From Chroococcus sp. FPU101 (lineage in GTDB: Bacteria > Cyanobacteriota > Cyanobacteriia > Cyanobacteriales > Microcystaceae), in contig NZ_BLJI01000003.1 of NCBI RefSeq assembly GCF_017312365.1, positions 186,001-250,000 on the forward strand: a stretch of DNA of 64,000 nt. Reading direction: 5' to 3'. Position 1 is the first letter of the stretch. Each line of letters begins with the position of its first letter. Of this stretch, positions 55,580 through 64,000 are shown piece by piece. The translations under genes were made by a program, and so were the position numbers. The notes under the pieces are model-generated. The model was given only the letters and a program-made list of their open reading frames with translations. It was not told the origin of the DNA and did not search any database.

Positions 55580-56464
55580 TTACAACTGTTCTATAAAAAA
55601 TTGTTGACAGGTTGCTTGTTGTGGACAGATTTCGCATAGATGAGATTTGATTGCTGTTGGTGGTGGATTTAGTGTATTTTGTTGCCATTTTATCCAATTT
55701 TGCATCTGTTGAAGTTTATGAGGAATCAGTTGATAAACCGTATTTTCTAAGTCTTCCCAAGCGTAATAATACTCTTGAAAAGTAGGTAAGACTTGCTGTA
55801 CTGAGGAATTAACTGGAGTAGCAATACTTTTAGTTTTTTTAAGCATATAGCTATAAAGTGCAACTTGAGCTAATTGTGCGGCTAAATCACTCGGTTGGTA
55901 GGTTTTATATTCAACAACACAATAACGACGCTTTTGAAAGTCATAGATTAAACTATCTAGTCTCCCAATTAGTTTAATTTGATTTTCATTAGGTAGAGTA
56001 AAAATATGTTCTAGACGAATTTCTTCAGCAGTAAAGGTTTTTTTCAGTAAAACATCAGGTTGACAAAAAGAGCGATTTTTAATTAATAGCGTGACCCAAT
56101 GACCAATCAGTTGAATAATACCTTGCCAAACTTGATAATATATATGTATTAATTTTGAGTTATTTTGTTGAATATCTTTTTTAATTATGGGAAAAAAAAC
56201 AAGTTTATAAAATAGCTGCTGAATTCGTAAGGTGATTTCTTCTACATCTAATTGCTCAGATTCAGGTAAAAAAAGCTTAGTAAACTGAGAATTATGTTTT
56301 GCTGTATAGATTAATTTTTCTGCTAATTGATAAAATAAAGTGCCAAGTCCCTTACTATAATCAGTAGGTACAAATAAAGTTTGTCCTCGAAAATGATAGT
56401 TTACATAAAATAATCGTGGACATTCAAAAGCGACTCTAACTTGTGTAACACTAAAAGTCATCAT
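55580..56464 (-). CDS. Cas4/RecB-like Fe-S PD-(D/E)XK nuclease
   Basis: 294 aa. N-terminal Cys15 (FECPRLFYV) and the C-terminal trio Cys277, Cys280, Cys286 (LCEICPQQATCQQF) form the four-cysteine Fe-S arrangement of Cas4/AddB nucleases. The nuclease core is seen as GRLDSLIYD near 165 (D), VVEYKTYQ near 180 (ExK) and QLAQVALYSYML (QxxxY). A ssDNA or dsDNA-end exonuclease activity is expected. It begins 1 bp after the ATPase stop, third gene of an operon with no Cas genes around it. Confidence 0.85.
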   Translation of the reverse strand: MMTFSVTQVRVAFECPRLFYVNYHFRGQTLFVPTDYSKGLGTLFYQLAEKLIYTAKHNSQFTKLFLPESEQLDVEEITLRIQQLFYKLVFFPIIKKDIQQNNSKLIHIYYQVWQGIIQLIGHWVTLLIKNRSFCQPDVLLKKTFTAEEIRLEHIFTLPNENQIKLIGRLDSLIYDFQKRRYCVVEYKTYQPSDLAAQLAQVALYSYMLKKTKSIATPVNSSVQQVLPTFQEYYYAWEDLENTVYQLIPHKLQQMQNWIKWQQNTLNPPPTAIKSHLCEICPQQATCQQFFIEQL

Positions 56465-56465
56465 G

Positions 56466-58535
56466 TTAAATTTTGGTAGTGGGGTTTAAACAAATTAACT
56501 GTTTTTCTATCGGTTCATCAGAGTGAGTTATGATAGCTAAGTTTTGATTACAAATTTCTTGGGTTAATTGATGTACTTGATCAAAGTTGAGTAAATAGTT
56601 ATTAGAAAAATGCTCTAAAGCTTTTTCAATTAAAGCAGGCAGGCTAATAAAGTTTTGAGTTTGAATAATTTTTAATAAATAATCTTTTATTTGATCATTT
56701 TCTTCCTGATGACTTTGTTTTTTGGCTGAATTCACTTCTACCGTTTTTTGAATTAATCTCAAATCTAATAAAAGCTGGCAATTTTCAAAAATACGAGATT
56801 GACGAATTAAATTTTCTAAGGTTGGTAAATCGATAATTTTACCGCCAATTACTAATTCTTTTGATTTGGCATTCATCATTAATTGATGATAAGTAACAAG
56901 ATAATGAATTGAAGTGAGTGTTGGTTGTATATGACGGGGTATACAAGCTCCTGAATTCGATTCAGGAGACAGCCCCTCACGATGGGGAGGCTTAAAAATA
57001 CTTCGATAAATTTGATAACCTTTATTAGCTGGATTTCCTAATGTCGAGTTTCGTAATAAATATAAGTGGCGATAAGTTTTTGCTTCAATTTCCTTATTAC
57101 AGAACTTCATAACATTACAAAAATAGTTCATATTCTGATCTTCTGTCCAAATTAGACAAATTTTTTCTGAAGCATTTAAAAAACTTAAATAACTACTATT
57201 GACATTATTGGGTGAAAACTTTAATGCTCTTTTTGTATATTTTAAAAATTGTAAAACTTCATCTAACATTTTCATTAATTCTAAAGCTGTAAGTTGATTT
57301 ACTTTTATAATTTTGTTTTTAGATATTTGAAATTCTTCAGACCAAGATAATTTAAAAAGAGACAATAGATCGTTTTGTGGTGTTTGTCTGCTCGCTGAAT
57401 TTTCTAGATGATTTAACAATAAACCATCTTTATAAGTTTGATATAACTTTCGACCAACTACTAAAGCATTTCTTGGTAAAGTTTTTCCACTTGGAAAATT
57501 AAGATCTATTTGCTGTTGGTTTAAAGGATAAATTGAAGAATTAGATTTAGGATTAACTGGTGAGTGAAGCCTAGATAATTTCAAAGACCAAATTGCTTCT
57601 ATTTGTTTTTTGTCAATTGTTTTGAGAATAATCTTTTGATGTAACCTTCCTTCTGCTAAATCAGCAGGTTGTATTCTTTTTTCATTATCTTTCCAAGTGC
57701 TGGTCGGCATTGAAATAATCATCAAAAAATTCTTGATTATTTGTGTATGAATATTAGAATTGACATTAAAAAGAGATTGTAAGTCAATAAAACCAGAGGA
57801 AGACACTGGAAGATTATCTAATTGATCAAAACAAAGAATAAAGGGTAAAGAACCGACAGAAATTCTTCCTAAATTTTCTAAAATTCCTCTTGCGTAGTCT
57901 TCATTATTAATCGATGAACTCACTCTTAAATCTTTTAAGTCTTCTTCTGATAGATGATCTCCTTTGAGCCAATCACTAGCGAGATCTGATAAGCTAGGAT
58001 TCAGCAAATCATACAAAATACCAAAAAACTCTCTAGCATTATTGATTCCGTCAGAATAAGAGTTTTTTAATTGCACTATAAATCTTTTTCTTTCCTCATT
58101 ATTAAAAATTTTTTGAAATTTACTATTTTGAATAATCGGTAAATTTTTTAGCCATAAGACTAACTGAGAATAACTTTGATTTTCAGGCTTATATAAAAGA
58201 CTACTAATGGTTTTTCTGAGGATATGTCGCCAAAGAAATCGACTATCTACCCAAGGATCAATATAAATAAAAAAAGCTTTATTATTTAATTGTCTTTTGA
58301 GTCTTCCTAATAAATAACTTTTTCCTGATCCTGAGTCACCTAAAAGCAACAAAGTCCGACTAGAATGCTCGGAAGAAACTAAATCTAAAGAAGATTCAAT
58401 CTTTTTCATCTCCTCTAAATGAATAGACTCAACAGTTTGTCTGGTGTCTTGTTGTTCAAGCCAAAAATTTCCCGCTTTTAAATTTTCATCAAAAGGATTA
58501 ATCGATTGACAGATTAAAGAATCAATAGTTACCAT
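56466..58535 (-). CDS. AAA/STAND-like ATPase with in-frame palindrome insertion
   Basis: 689 aa. Walker A GDSGSGKSYLLGRLKRQL (about 66-83), an IDPWVDSRFLWRHI region, and Walker B PFILCFDQLDNLPVSSSG near 228, with an arginine/sensor region after it. This is the ORC/STAND-type arrangement common in defence ATPases. The C-terminal half is helical and of unknown fold. At about residues 514-532 an in-frame segment PPHREGLSPESNSGACIPR is encoded by two palindromes (56948-56991) and looks inserted. Central gene of the three-gene operon. Confidence 0.78.
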   Translation of the reverse strand: MVTIDSLICQSINPFDENLKAGNFWLEQQDTRQTVESIHLEEMKKIESSLDLVSSEHSSRTLLLLGDSGSGKSYLLGRLKRQLNNKAFFIYIDPWVDSRFLWRHILRKTISSLLYKPENQSYSQLVLWLKNLPIIQNSKFQKIFNNEERKRFIVQLKNSYSDGINNAREFFGILYDLLNPSLSDLASDWLKGDHLSEEDLKDLRVSSSINNEDYARGILENLGRISVGSLPFILCFDQLDNLPVSSSGFIDLQSLFNVNSNIHTQIIKNFLMIISMPTSTWKDNEKRIQPADLAEGRLHQKIILKTIDKKQIEAIWSLKLSRLHSPVNPKSNSSIYPLNQQQIDLNFPSGKTLPRNALVVGRKLYQTYKDGLLLNHLENSASRQTPQNDLLSLFKLSWSEEFQISKNKIIKVNQLTALELMKMLDEVLQFLKYTKRALKFSPNNVNSSYLSFLNASEKICLIWTEDQNMNYFCNVMKFCNKEIEAKTYRHLYLLRNSTLGNPANKGYQIYRSIFKPPHREGLSPESNSGACIPRHIQPTLTSIHYLVTYHQLMMNAKSKELVIGGKIIDLPTLENLIRQSRIFENCQLLLDLRLIQKTVEVNSAKKQSHQEENDQIKDYLLKIIQTQNFISLPALIEKALEHFSNNYLLNFDQVHQLTQEICNQNLAIITHSDEPIEKQLICLNPTTKI
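56948..56991. repeat. In-frame palindromic repeat inside ATPase gene
   Basis: CTCCTGAA-TTCGA-TTCAGGAG is a perfect 8-bp stem at 56948-56968, then CCCC-TCACGAT-GGGG at 56973-56987. The local sequence is more GC-rich than the gene, and the peptide it encodes interrupts the flow of the ATPase. Its length keeps the frame open. Confidence 0.6.
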
Positions 58536-58544
58536 ATCAACACC

Positions 58545-59303
58545 TTAGTTAACAATAATAAAAAATAGTGGCCCACCAACAGGTTGAGGAATACCTGTCT
58601 CAATTTCATCTATACTATATGCTTTGACTTCTGCTAGGGTACTAAACTCAATTTTATCTTCCCTTTGTAAACGATACAGGGCTTGATCTAATTCTTCACG
58701 TGATAAAGGAGGTTGTAACGCTTTCCTGAGATGAAAAATCGGTAAATAATTATTCGTTTCTAATTCTTGATCTAGTTGAATAATCATTTGTAGAATAGCT
58801 GCATCAGTGGGTTTTTCTTTCGATTGTTCGGGAACCTTAGTAAAAATATTTTCCCAAGTTAAAAAATAATCATTGACTTGCTGAATACACTCTAAACCTT
58901 TTTGAGTTAACCACACTTCGCAATGATTTCTTTTCTTTTTAGTCGTTGTCGAAATTAAACCCTTTTCACAAAAACTATTAATTATAAATTGACAGTCTCC
59001 TGCTTTTAAAGACTTACCCAAAAGCTTACTCGGTGTAATCTCGGAAAAATTGGCAATTTTTTTTAAAACTTTATACTCTATATCAGAAATCAATAAATTT
59101 ACAGTATTTAACTCCAGTAACCCTTTTCCTGCTGGAGTAATCTTAACTGTAGCAATCTCTCGCGTAAAATCAATTAATCCTCGTTCTCCCAATTGTTCAC
59201 AAATCTGATTTTTTCCCGTAAAATTCTGCCATTTTACCAGATAAACGCGATGATGATTCGATTCATACAGTCTCAGTAGGAATTTTAAACAATCGATATC
59301 CAT
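58545..59303 (-). CDS. Winged-helix-like protein of three-gene operon
   Basis: 252 aa, first gene of the operon, 9 bp before the ATPase gene. Two or three winged-helix-like blocks: CEQLGERGLIDFTREIATVK with ITPAGKGLLEL, then LLGKSLKAGDCQFIINSFCE and KGLISTT...WLTQKGLECI, and a third at about 175-245 (LSREELDQALYRLQREDKIE) ending GIPQPVGGPLFFIIVN. MarR-like features suggest DNA binding or an adaptor. I do not recognise the family. Confidence 0.65.
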   Translation of the reverse strand: MDIDCLKFLLRLYESNHHRVYLVKWQNFTGKNQICEQLGERGLIDFTREIATVKITPAGKGLLELNTVNLLISDIEYKVLKKIANFSEITPSKLLGKSLKAGDCQFIINSFCEKGLISTTTKKKRNHCEVWLTQKGLECIQQVNDYFLTWENIFTKVPEQSKEKPTDAAILQMIIQLDQELETNNYLPIFHLRKALQPPLSREELDQALYRLQREDKIEFSTLAEVKAYSIDEIETGIPQPVGGPLFFIIVN

Positions 59304-59458
59304 AAATTAAGCGATCGTAATTCATTTTCTACATTACTTGATTACTCAGCAGTTGTACCATATCAATTTTACGGAATTTGCGCTTTACAAAATCAATACC
59401 GCGAAAGCTCCATCTCTTGCTATGATCTGATGGACTGTTCAATACTCATTGACTACAT

Positions 59459-60736
59459 TTGCTTACCGCGTCTCCTATATTACTAAGACAAGTTAGAGTC
59501 TTAAATCCCCTAACCAGAGAGGATCACATTGCCGATATACTGATTAGTGAAGGTCAAATTTCCGCAATTTCCACCTCACTCTTACCCTCTCCAGACACCG
59601 AAATTATCGAAGCACAAGGATTAATCCTCGCACCTGGTTTAGTAGACTTATATAGTAGAAGTGGTGAACCAGGACACGAAGAACGAGAAACCCTAAAAAC
59701 ACTGATTGACTCAGCAACCGCAGGAGGGTTTACCCGTGTTTCTATCCTCCCAAACACTCTTCCTTCTCTCGACACTCCAGAAGTCGTTCAATCTCTCTAT
59801 CAAAAAAGTCAAGCAATAACTCATAGTTCTTCTTCTCGTCTTTCTTTCTGGGGAAATCTTACCCTTGGAGGAAAAGGGGAACAGATGACAGAATTAGATG
59901 ATTTAGCAAACGCTGATATTGTTGGATTTACCGATGGAAAACCTGTCGAGAATCTTGTGTTACTCAGAAGACTATTAGAATATCTCCAACATGATGATCT
60001 TCCTGTTGCTTTATATCCACTGAATACTCTTCTGAAAGGAAATGGAGTCATCAGAGAAGGAACTGAGTCTATTTTATATGGTTTACCCGGTAATCCAGAT
60101 CTTTCGGAAACCACTGCGATCGCTGCTATCCTAGAAATGATCGCTTCAATAAAAACACCTGTCCATCTGATGCGGGTTTCGACACGTCGCGGAGTTGAAC
60201 TTATTGGAGAAGCAAAAGAAAAAGGTTTACCCGTGACTGCGAGTACCTCGTGGATGCACTTAGTGTTTAATACGGAGGATATCAAAACCTATGACCCCAA
60301 TTTACACTTAGATCCTCCTCTTGGAAATGAAAGCGATCGCATAGCATTAGTAGAAGGTGTAAAATCTGGAATTATTGACGCAATTGCCATCGATCATAGT
60401 CCATATACCTATGAAGAAAAAACCGTTGCTTTTGCAGAAGCTCCCCCTGGTGCGATCGGATTAGAATTAGCATTAGCAATACTGTGGGAAAAATTTGTCA
60501 AAACTGGACAATGGACAGCATTAGAACTGATTCAAGCACTTAGTATCAACCCGCTTCGGTGTCTCGGAAAACAACCCACACCCATCCAACCCCAACAAAG
60601 TGCGGAAGTTATTTTATTTGACCCTGAGAAACTTTGGACAGTTGATCTCAATCATATTAAATCTCGGAGTAACAATACTCCTTGGTGGGGAAAAGAAATC
60701 AAAGGACAAGTGATTAGAATTTGGAATTATCATTAA
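59459..60736 (+). CDS. Dihydroorotase-like protein lacking metal ligands
   Basis: 425 aa, TTG start at 59459. The overall fold is a class-II-like dihydroorotase (GLILAPGLVDL, GGFTRVSILPNTLPSLDTPE, GAIGLELALAIL). The HxH metal motif of active DHOases reads YSR (Tyr65-Ser-Arg67), and the usual DHAPH reads DHSPY. Catalytic zinc cannot be bound as normal. It may be an inactive PyrX-type subunit that supports aspartate transcarbamoylase, or another cyclic amidohydrolase. Diverges from the three-gene operon. Confidence 0.85.
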   Translation: MLTASPILLRQVRVLNPLTREDHIADILISEGQISAISTSLLPSPDTEIIEAQGLILAPGLVDLYSRSGEPGHEERETLKTLIDSATAGGFTRVSILPNTLPSLDTPEVVQSLYQKSQAITHSSSSRLSFWGNLTLGGKGEQMTELDDLANADIVGFTDGKPVENLVLLRRLLEYLQHDDLPVALYPLNTLLKGNGVIREGTESILYGLPGNPDLSETTAIAAILEMIASIKTPVHLMRVSTRRGVELIGEAKEKGLPVTASTSWMHLVFNTEDIKTYDPNLHLDPPLGNESDRIALVEGVKSGIIDAIAIDHSPYTYEEKTVAFAEAPPGAIGLELALAILWEKFVKTGQWTALELIQALSINPLRCLGKQPTPIQPQQSAEVILFDPEKLWTVDLNHIKSRSNNTPWWGKEIKGQVIRIWNYH

Positions 60737-60741
60737 TTTCT

Positions 60742-61923
60742 ATGAAAAGTTTTTTTATCTTAGCATTAACCACACTGCTCATTGAAGGAACCATCTATCA
60801 AGCTTCAGCGCAAAATCAACCCTCACCCATTGAGCAACCTGTTACTCATCCCATCTTACCTAAAATTAATCGTCCTTTATCTCCCTTAGAACGTCGTATT
60901 TTAAGAGAGTCATTAGATCAGATGAATGTTGAAGCACAAGCACAATTAAATGCAGGAAATGAACCCGAAGCGTTTAATATTTGGTACAAAGAATTAGCAT
61001 TAAGAAGATATCTCGGCCCAAACGAAGAAATACCCGCATTAGGAAGAGTGGGTGCTATTGCTTGGAATAAGGATCGAACCGATGATGTTCGTAGCTTTAC
61101 CGAACGAATTAATACACTGCAACTAGATACAGAAACCAAAGGACAATTAACCCCCGAAACTCTACCGATTTATGCTCAAGCGTATCAAGAATTACACAGT
61201 CTAGATGATTCTCTAGACATTTATCAAAAAATGTTAGCTAATGCACGTCAAAGTGGTGATCAAGTTGTAGTAGAAGAATTATTAAATAAAATCGGTGAAT
61301 TACATCTATCGCGTTTTGACTATCCCAATGCAGCACCAGTTTATGAAGAATTATTAGATATTGTGCAAGCGCGATCGGATTCTTTAAAAGAAGGAGTTTA
61401 TCTGCAAAAATTAGCGGAAATCTATCGAGAAATGCTACAGCCAGGGAATTCATTGAAATATAAAGAAGAATTAGTGGAAAATTATTTAAAAAATCAAAGA
61501 GTACAAGAATTACCTAATTTAAAAATATCAATTGGTGAAGATTATGAAGCCTTAAAACAACCTGAAAGAGCCAGTCAAAGTTATCAAGAAGCTTATTCAT
61601 TGGCTTGGTCACTCTTACAATTTGGGACAGCAGGAGAAGCATTAAATAAACTGGCTAAATTGTATGAAAATAGTCAGCAATACGATTTAGCACTACAAAT
61701 TTATCAAGAATTAATTAAAGTTCAACAAAGAGGTTATGATTATTACGGTTTAATGGGAACTTATGACCAAATGGGGGAAATTTATCTTATTCAAAAAAAT
61801 CTACCTTTAGCTTTAGATTCGTTTCAAAAGGGGTTAGAACTAGCTAGGGCAATTAGTTATAAAGAAGAATATTTTTCTAATAAAATTGCTCAGGTGAACC
61901 AACAAATTAATTTACCGAAATAA
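60742..61923 (+). CDS. Exported TPR protein
   Basis: 393 aa from ATG 60742. Signal peptide about 1-22 (FFILALTTLLIEGTIYQASA). At least five TPR motifs follow: QAYQELHSLDDSLDIYQKML, then NAAPVYEELLDIVQ, NSLKYKEELVENYL, QYDLALQIYQELIKVQQR and PLALDSFQKGLELARA. It is likely a periplasmic protein-binding scaffold. Starts 5 bp after the DHOase-like gene, so cotranscribed. Confidence 0.82.
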   Translation: MKSFFILALTTLLIEGTIYQASAQNQPSPIEQPVTHPILPKINRPLSPLERRILRESLDQMNVEAQAQLNAGNEPEAFNIWYKELALRRYLGPNEEIPALGRVGAIAWNKDRTDDVRSFTERINTLQLDTETKGQLTPETLPIYAQAYQELHSLDDSLDIYQKMLANARQSGDQVVVEELLNKIGELHLSRFDYPNAAPVYEELLDIVQARSDSLKEGVYLQKLAEIYREMLQPGNSLKYKEELVENYLKNQRVQELPNLKISIGEDYEALKQPERASQSYQEAYSLAWSLLQFGTAGEALNKLAKLYENSQQYDLALQIYQELIKVQQRGYDYYGLMGTYDQMGEIYLIQKNLPLALDSFQKGLELARAISYKEEYFSNKIAQVNQQINLPK

Positions 61924-62075
61924 TCTTCTTTATTAGACCTTAATCAAACAAGGATATAGACGCGTCTTGGAGGACTTGACGACTAAAGTGCCTGAATTGG
62001 AAACATGATTAGTATCTGTATAGTAATAGCTTATTTCTTAGTTAATTCAGTAATCCTAAATACTGAGCAATATCT

Positions 62076-62906
62076 TTAAATAAATTCACGATAAAACTCA
62101 GGATTTTGCTTAATTTTATCAAAAATTTCTTGACTGATCTGGTCATTTTTGTTGATGATATTTCTTTTTATCTTAATTCGTGTTGAGATCAAAGAAGCTA
62201 ATTTTTTTTCAACTTTTCTACTAGGAATAATCATTAATAATTTGTCTAAAATCCTAGTAAAAATGTTCATATCTACTAAGTCTTTTCTTGTAAGCGACGA
62301 ACGAAAACCAGAACCATGATGATAAATTAAATCCTCATAAACTCCTAAATTAACTGGATGATAGTTAATTTTATTACTTCTTAGTAAAGGATACCAACTA
62401 ATTTTCCTGTCTTCTAGATTTTTAAGAAGATTAGCTCCAACATCTGTTATCAGATCACCGCGTGGATTTTGCCAGTAATAACCCGCTTTCCAGTCCCCCT
62501 TAATTTCCTTCCAAAATCCAACAGTTGTTGCACAAAATAAAGGGTGTGGATGATTATCTTGATCATTTTCAAATCTTTTAACCGCCATCAGAGGATAGTT
62601 TTTAAACTTTTCATAGAGCCAAGGCATAATTGGCTGGATGGGAAAAGCATCTCCATCAATAAAAATTAAAATATCGTCTTGGCTAACCGCATTAAAGATA
62701 GCCATTTCTGCTAACAAATTTAGCTTAATAGCATGACTCTTGATGGGTTCACTTGAGGCATAAAAAAATTTTTCTGAGTGATCTTGAGGTAAATAATTTA
62801 AAAAAGTATAGATCTGATAAGGCTGATTAATATTTTTCTGAAAATATCTCAGTTGAATATCTATAAAACGATCATCTTTCCAATGAACAGTTAAAATGTG
62901 AATCAT
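62076..62906 (-). CDS. Glycosyltransferase-like (GT-A fold) protein
   Basis: About 276 aa from ATG 62906 (MIHILTVHWKDDRFIDIQLR). The block DDILIFIDGDAFPIQPIMPW has the DxD metal/sugar-binding motif of GT-A enzymes. Later, WYPLLRSNKINYHPVNLGVY and IYHHGSGFRSSLT fit the acceptor side. No membrane segment. Sugar and acceptor unknown. Confidence 0.7.
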   Translation of the reverse strand: MIHILTVHWKDDRFIDIQLRYFQKNINQPYQIYTFLNYLPQDHSEKFFYASSEPIKSHAIKLNLLAEMAIFNAVSQDDILIFIDGDAFPIQPIMPWLYEKFKNYPLMAVKRFENDQDNHPHPLFCATTVGFWKEIKGDWKAGYYWQNPRGDLITDVGANLLKNLEDRKISWYPLLRSNKINYHPVNLGVYEDLIYHHGSGFRSSLTRKDLVDMNIFTRILDKLLMIIPSRKVEKKLASLISTRIKIKRNIINKNDQISQEIFDKIKQNPEFYREFI

Positions 62907-63525
62907 GAGCGTCAAAATCTCACTTAAAAATAAGTTATTTCTGAAAAAGATGATCGATTTAAGATTTTTTTGTTAGTCAATAAAAAATTTCTTGATTGAC
63001 CTCGAAATCAATTTCGTTTTTGCCTTTCATTCGCCTTGTAAACAGAGATATAAGCAATTATAGTCCATTTTATCAATATATATAATAATTTTTGCTTTTA
63101 TTAGTTCGCCTCTTCGACTAAGATATTCGCTCAATCGATTCTCGGCTCTAAGCTTGTAGTCAAAAGCTTTATTTCAGCATCTACTTTAACAGTATCGGCG
63201 GTCACACTAGCATTCGATACTAGGTTAAAGAGATAACAATTCAAGTTAGACAAGAATCGGAAGTTCATGATGAAACACCAAATTTGGCTCATCTATTAGT
63301 TTCTATGCTTGATGCTTACACAGTTACTTATGTTTAGATTCCTCCTGAGAAGTCTTAGGTCGTAAGCAAGTCCTCTATAACGCGTCTAAGACATTATTTG
63401 GCTAGCTTAGATTACTCTATTGTGTTAGTTAACTGAGCTATTTATTGTGTGAGATCTTTAGTTATTTGATGAACGCCTTCAAATTAAAAATTCTTATTTA
63501 AAACTTAAATGGCTAAAAAAATTAT
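62907..63525. other. Long intergenic stretch with a small decayed frame
   Basis: About 620 bp, AT-rich. A frame ending at about 63338 reads QVRQESEVHDETPNLAHLLV and SMLDAYTVTYV with no start or known motif; perhaps a fragment of a lost gene. No tRNA, CRISPR or clear terminator seen. Confidence 0.35.
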
Positions 63526-63708
63526 TCAGCTAAATTTTTCAATGACCGCTTGTCCTAACTTGAATAACTCAAAGGCAATGAATAAACTTAAAATAACTGT
63601 AACTAGCTGATTTAAAATTGGAATATTTCCTTTACCAAAAATAGACGCAATAAATTTAACAACAACCAACAATGCAGCAGCGATCACCAAAAATTTTAGT
63701 ACAATCAT
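63526..63708 (-). CDS. Small two-helix membrane protein
   Basis: 60 aa: MIVLKFLVIAAALLVVVKFI, then SIFGKGNIP, then LVTVILSLFIAFELF, two membrane helices around a short loop. AGGAG-type ribosome site (minus strand GGAGACTA) before the ATG. No family known. Confidence 0.55.
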   Translation of the reverse strand: MIVLKFLVIAAALLVVVKFIASIFGKGNIPILNQLVTVILSLFIAFELFKLGQAVIEKFS

Positions 63709-63808
63709 ATTAGTCTCCTCAGAAGTTTAAGAGTAACTACTTGCTTTGTGACTCCATCAAGCAGAATAATAACTCTCGTAATCTTTTTAGAATATCACCA
63801 TCTTTGAA

Positions 63809-64000
63809 GTGCTTGCTATTTATCCTGGTAGTTTTGATCCAATCACATTAGGACACCTAGACGTTATCGAACGAGGTGCCAAGATGTTTGAACACGTCGT
63901 TGTCGCAGTTCTCTATAACCCTGATAAAAAAGCCATTTTTCCCGTAGAAAAACGAATCGAACAAATTCGCTGCTGTACTCAACATCTACCAAGTGTAGAG
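63809..64000 (+). CDS. coaD: Phosphopantetheine adenylyltransferase, N-terminal part
   Basis: GTG start at 63809, open to the window edge (64 codons). It reads [20 protein letters not shown], with PGSFDPxTxGH, the nucleotidyltransferase T/HxGH motif, then [20 protein letters not shown]. CoaD joins ATP and 4'-phosphopantetheine to dephospho-CoA. Cut by the window end. Confidence 0.93.
   Translation, partial: MLAIYPGSFDPITLGHLDVIERGAKMFEHVVVAVLYNPDKKAIFPVEKRIEQIRCCTQHLPSVE

Noticed and set aside
55580-56464. Cas4 of a CRISPR system
   Set aside because: No cas1/cas2, effector or repeat array is in the window; the nuclease belongs to a three-gene operon.
1-64000. tRNA or rRNA genes
   Set aside because: I looked for T-loop (GGTTCGA) and rRNA-like blocks and found none that I could support. 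A tRNAscan or Infernal run would be needed to exclude them.

Overview
The window is from a low-GC cyanobacterium. It carries psbA (photosystem II D1), cyanobacterial forms of rpoZ, FurA, SufE and ubiD, a PEP-CTERM protein, a NrsRS/RppAB-type two-component pair, and many GCGATCGC (HIP1) octamers, which are typical of cyanobacterial chromosomes. The genus cannot be fixed from the sequence. Most of the window is ordinary chromosome with small operons on both strands and few long gaps. Both ends are cut: a glycosyltransferase tail at the left edge and the start of coaD at the right edge.

Positions 1980-11229 are a DNA phosphorothioation (Dnd) island. A 53-residue small protein, a DndD-like ATPase with a cysteine hook and a 132-residue Dnd-associated protein run rightward. 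dndB follows on the minus strand, diverging from dndC - dndD - GUN4-domain gene - dndE. A two-gene minus-strand cassette sits between dndC and dndD. The GUN4-domain gene, from the tetrapyrrole-binding family of Mg-chelatase regulators, is an unexpected member of a dnd operon. No cysteine desulfurase (DndA) and no DndFGH restriction genes are visible. The first three genes are therefore candidates for the effector or accessory arm. sufE lies about 3.8 kb downstream.

Positions 11219-36817 hold housekeeping and regulatory genes: mnmE, psbA, rpoZ, sufE, fur, a J-domain/pentapeptide-repeat protein, an alanine/sodium symporter, a solo TnpB element, smc, murG, valS with a duplicated insertion, a CobW GTPase and a GAF/five-PAS histidine kinase.

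Positions 37010-39313 are a likely zinc-starvation operon. A perfect Zur/Fur-type palindrome lies 13 bp before a degenerate CobW-like protein, followed by two metallophosphoesterase-fold proteins with unusual active sites. Next come the rppAB/nrsRS pair, a frameshifted dapB, a glycoside-hydrolase-like protein, an oligopeptide permease subunit, ubiD, and a cluster of intact (mazEF) and decayed (hicAB and others) toxin-antitoxin genes.

Positions 55580-59303 are a tight minus-strand operon of a winged-helix-like protein, an AAA ATPase and a Cas4/RecB-like Fe-S PD-(D/E)XK nuclease. It has the look of an uncharacterised DNA-processing or defence system. The right end has a catalytically dead dihydroorotase paralogue, a TPR protein, a glycosyltransferase-like protein and coaD.

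Several genes need one-base indels to restore reading frame: the antisense cassette at about 7780, the GUN4 gene at about 10444, dapB at about 43207 and hicA at about 46515. Because dapB is normally essential, some of these may be assembly errors. Raw-read checking decides how to read them.
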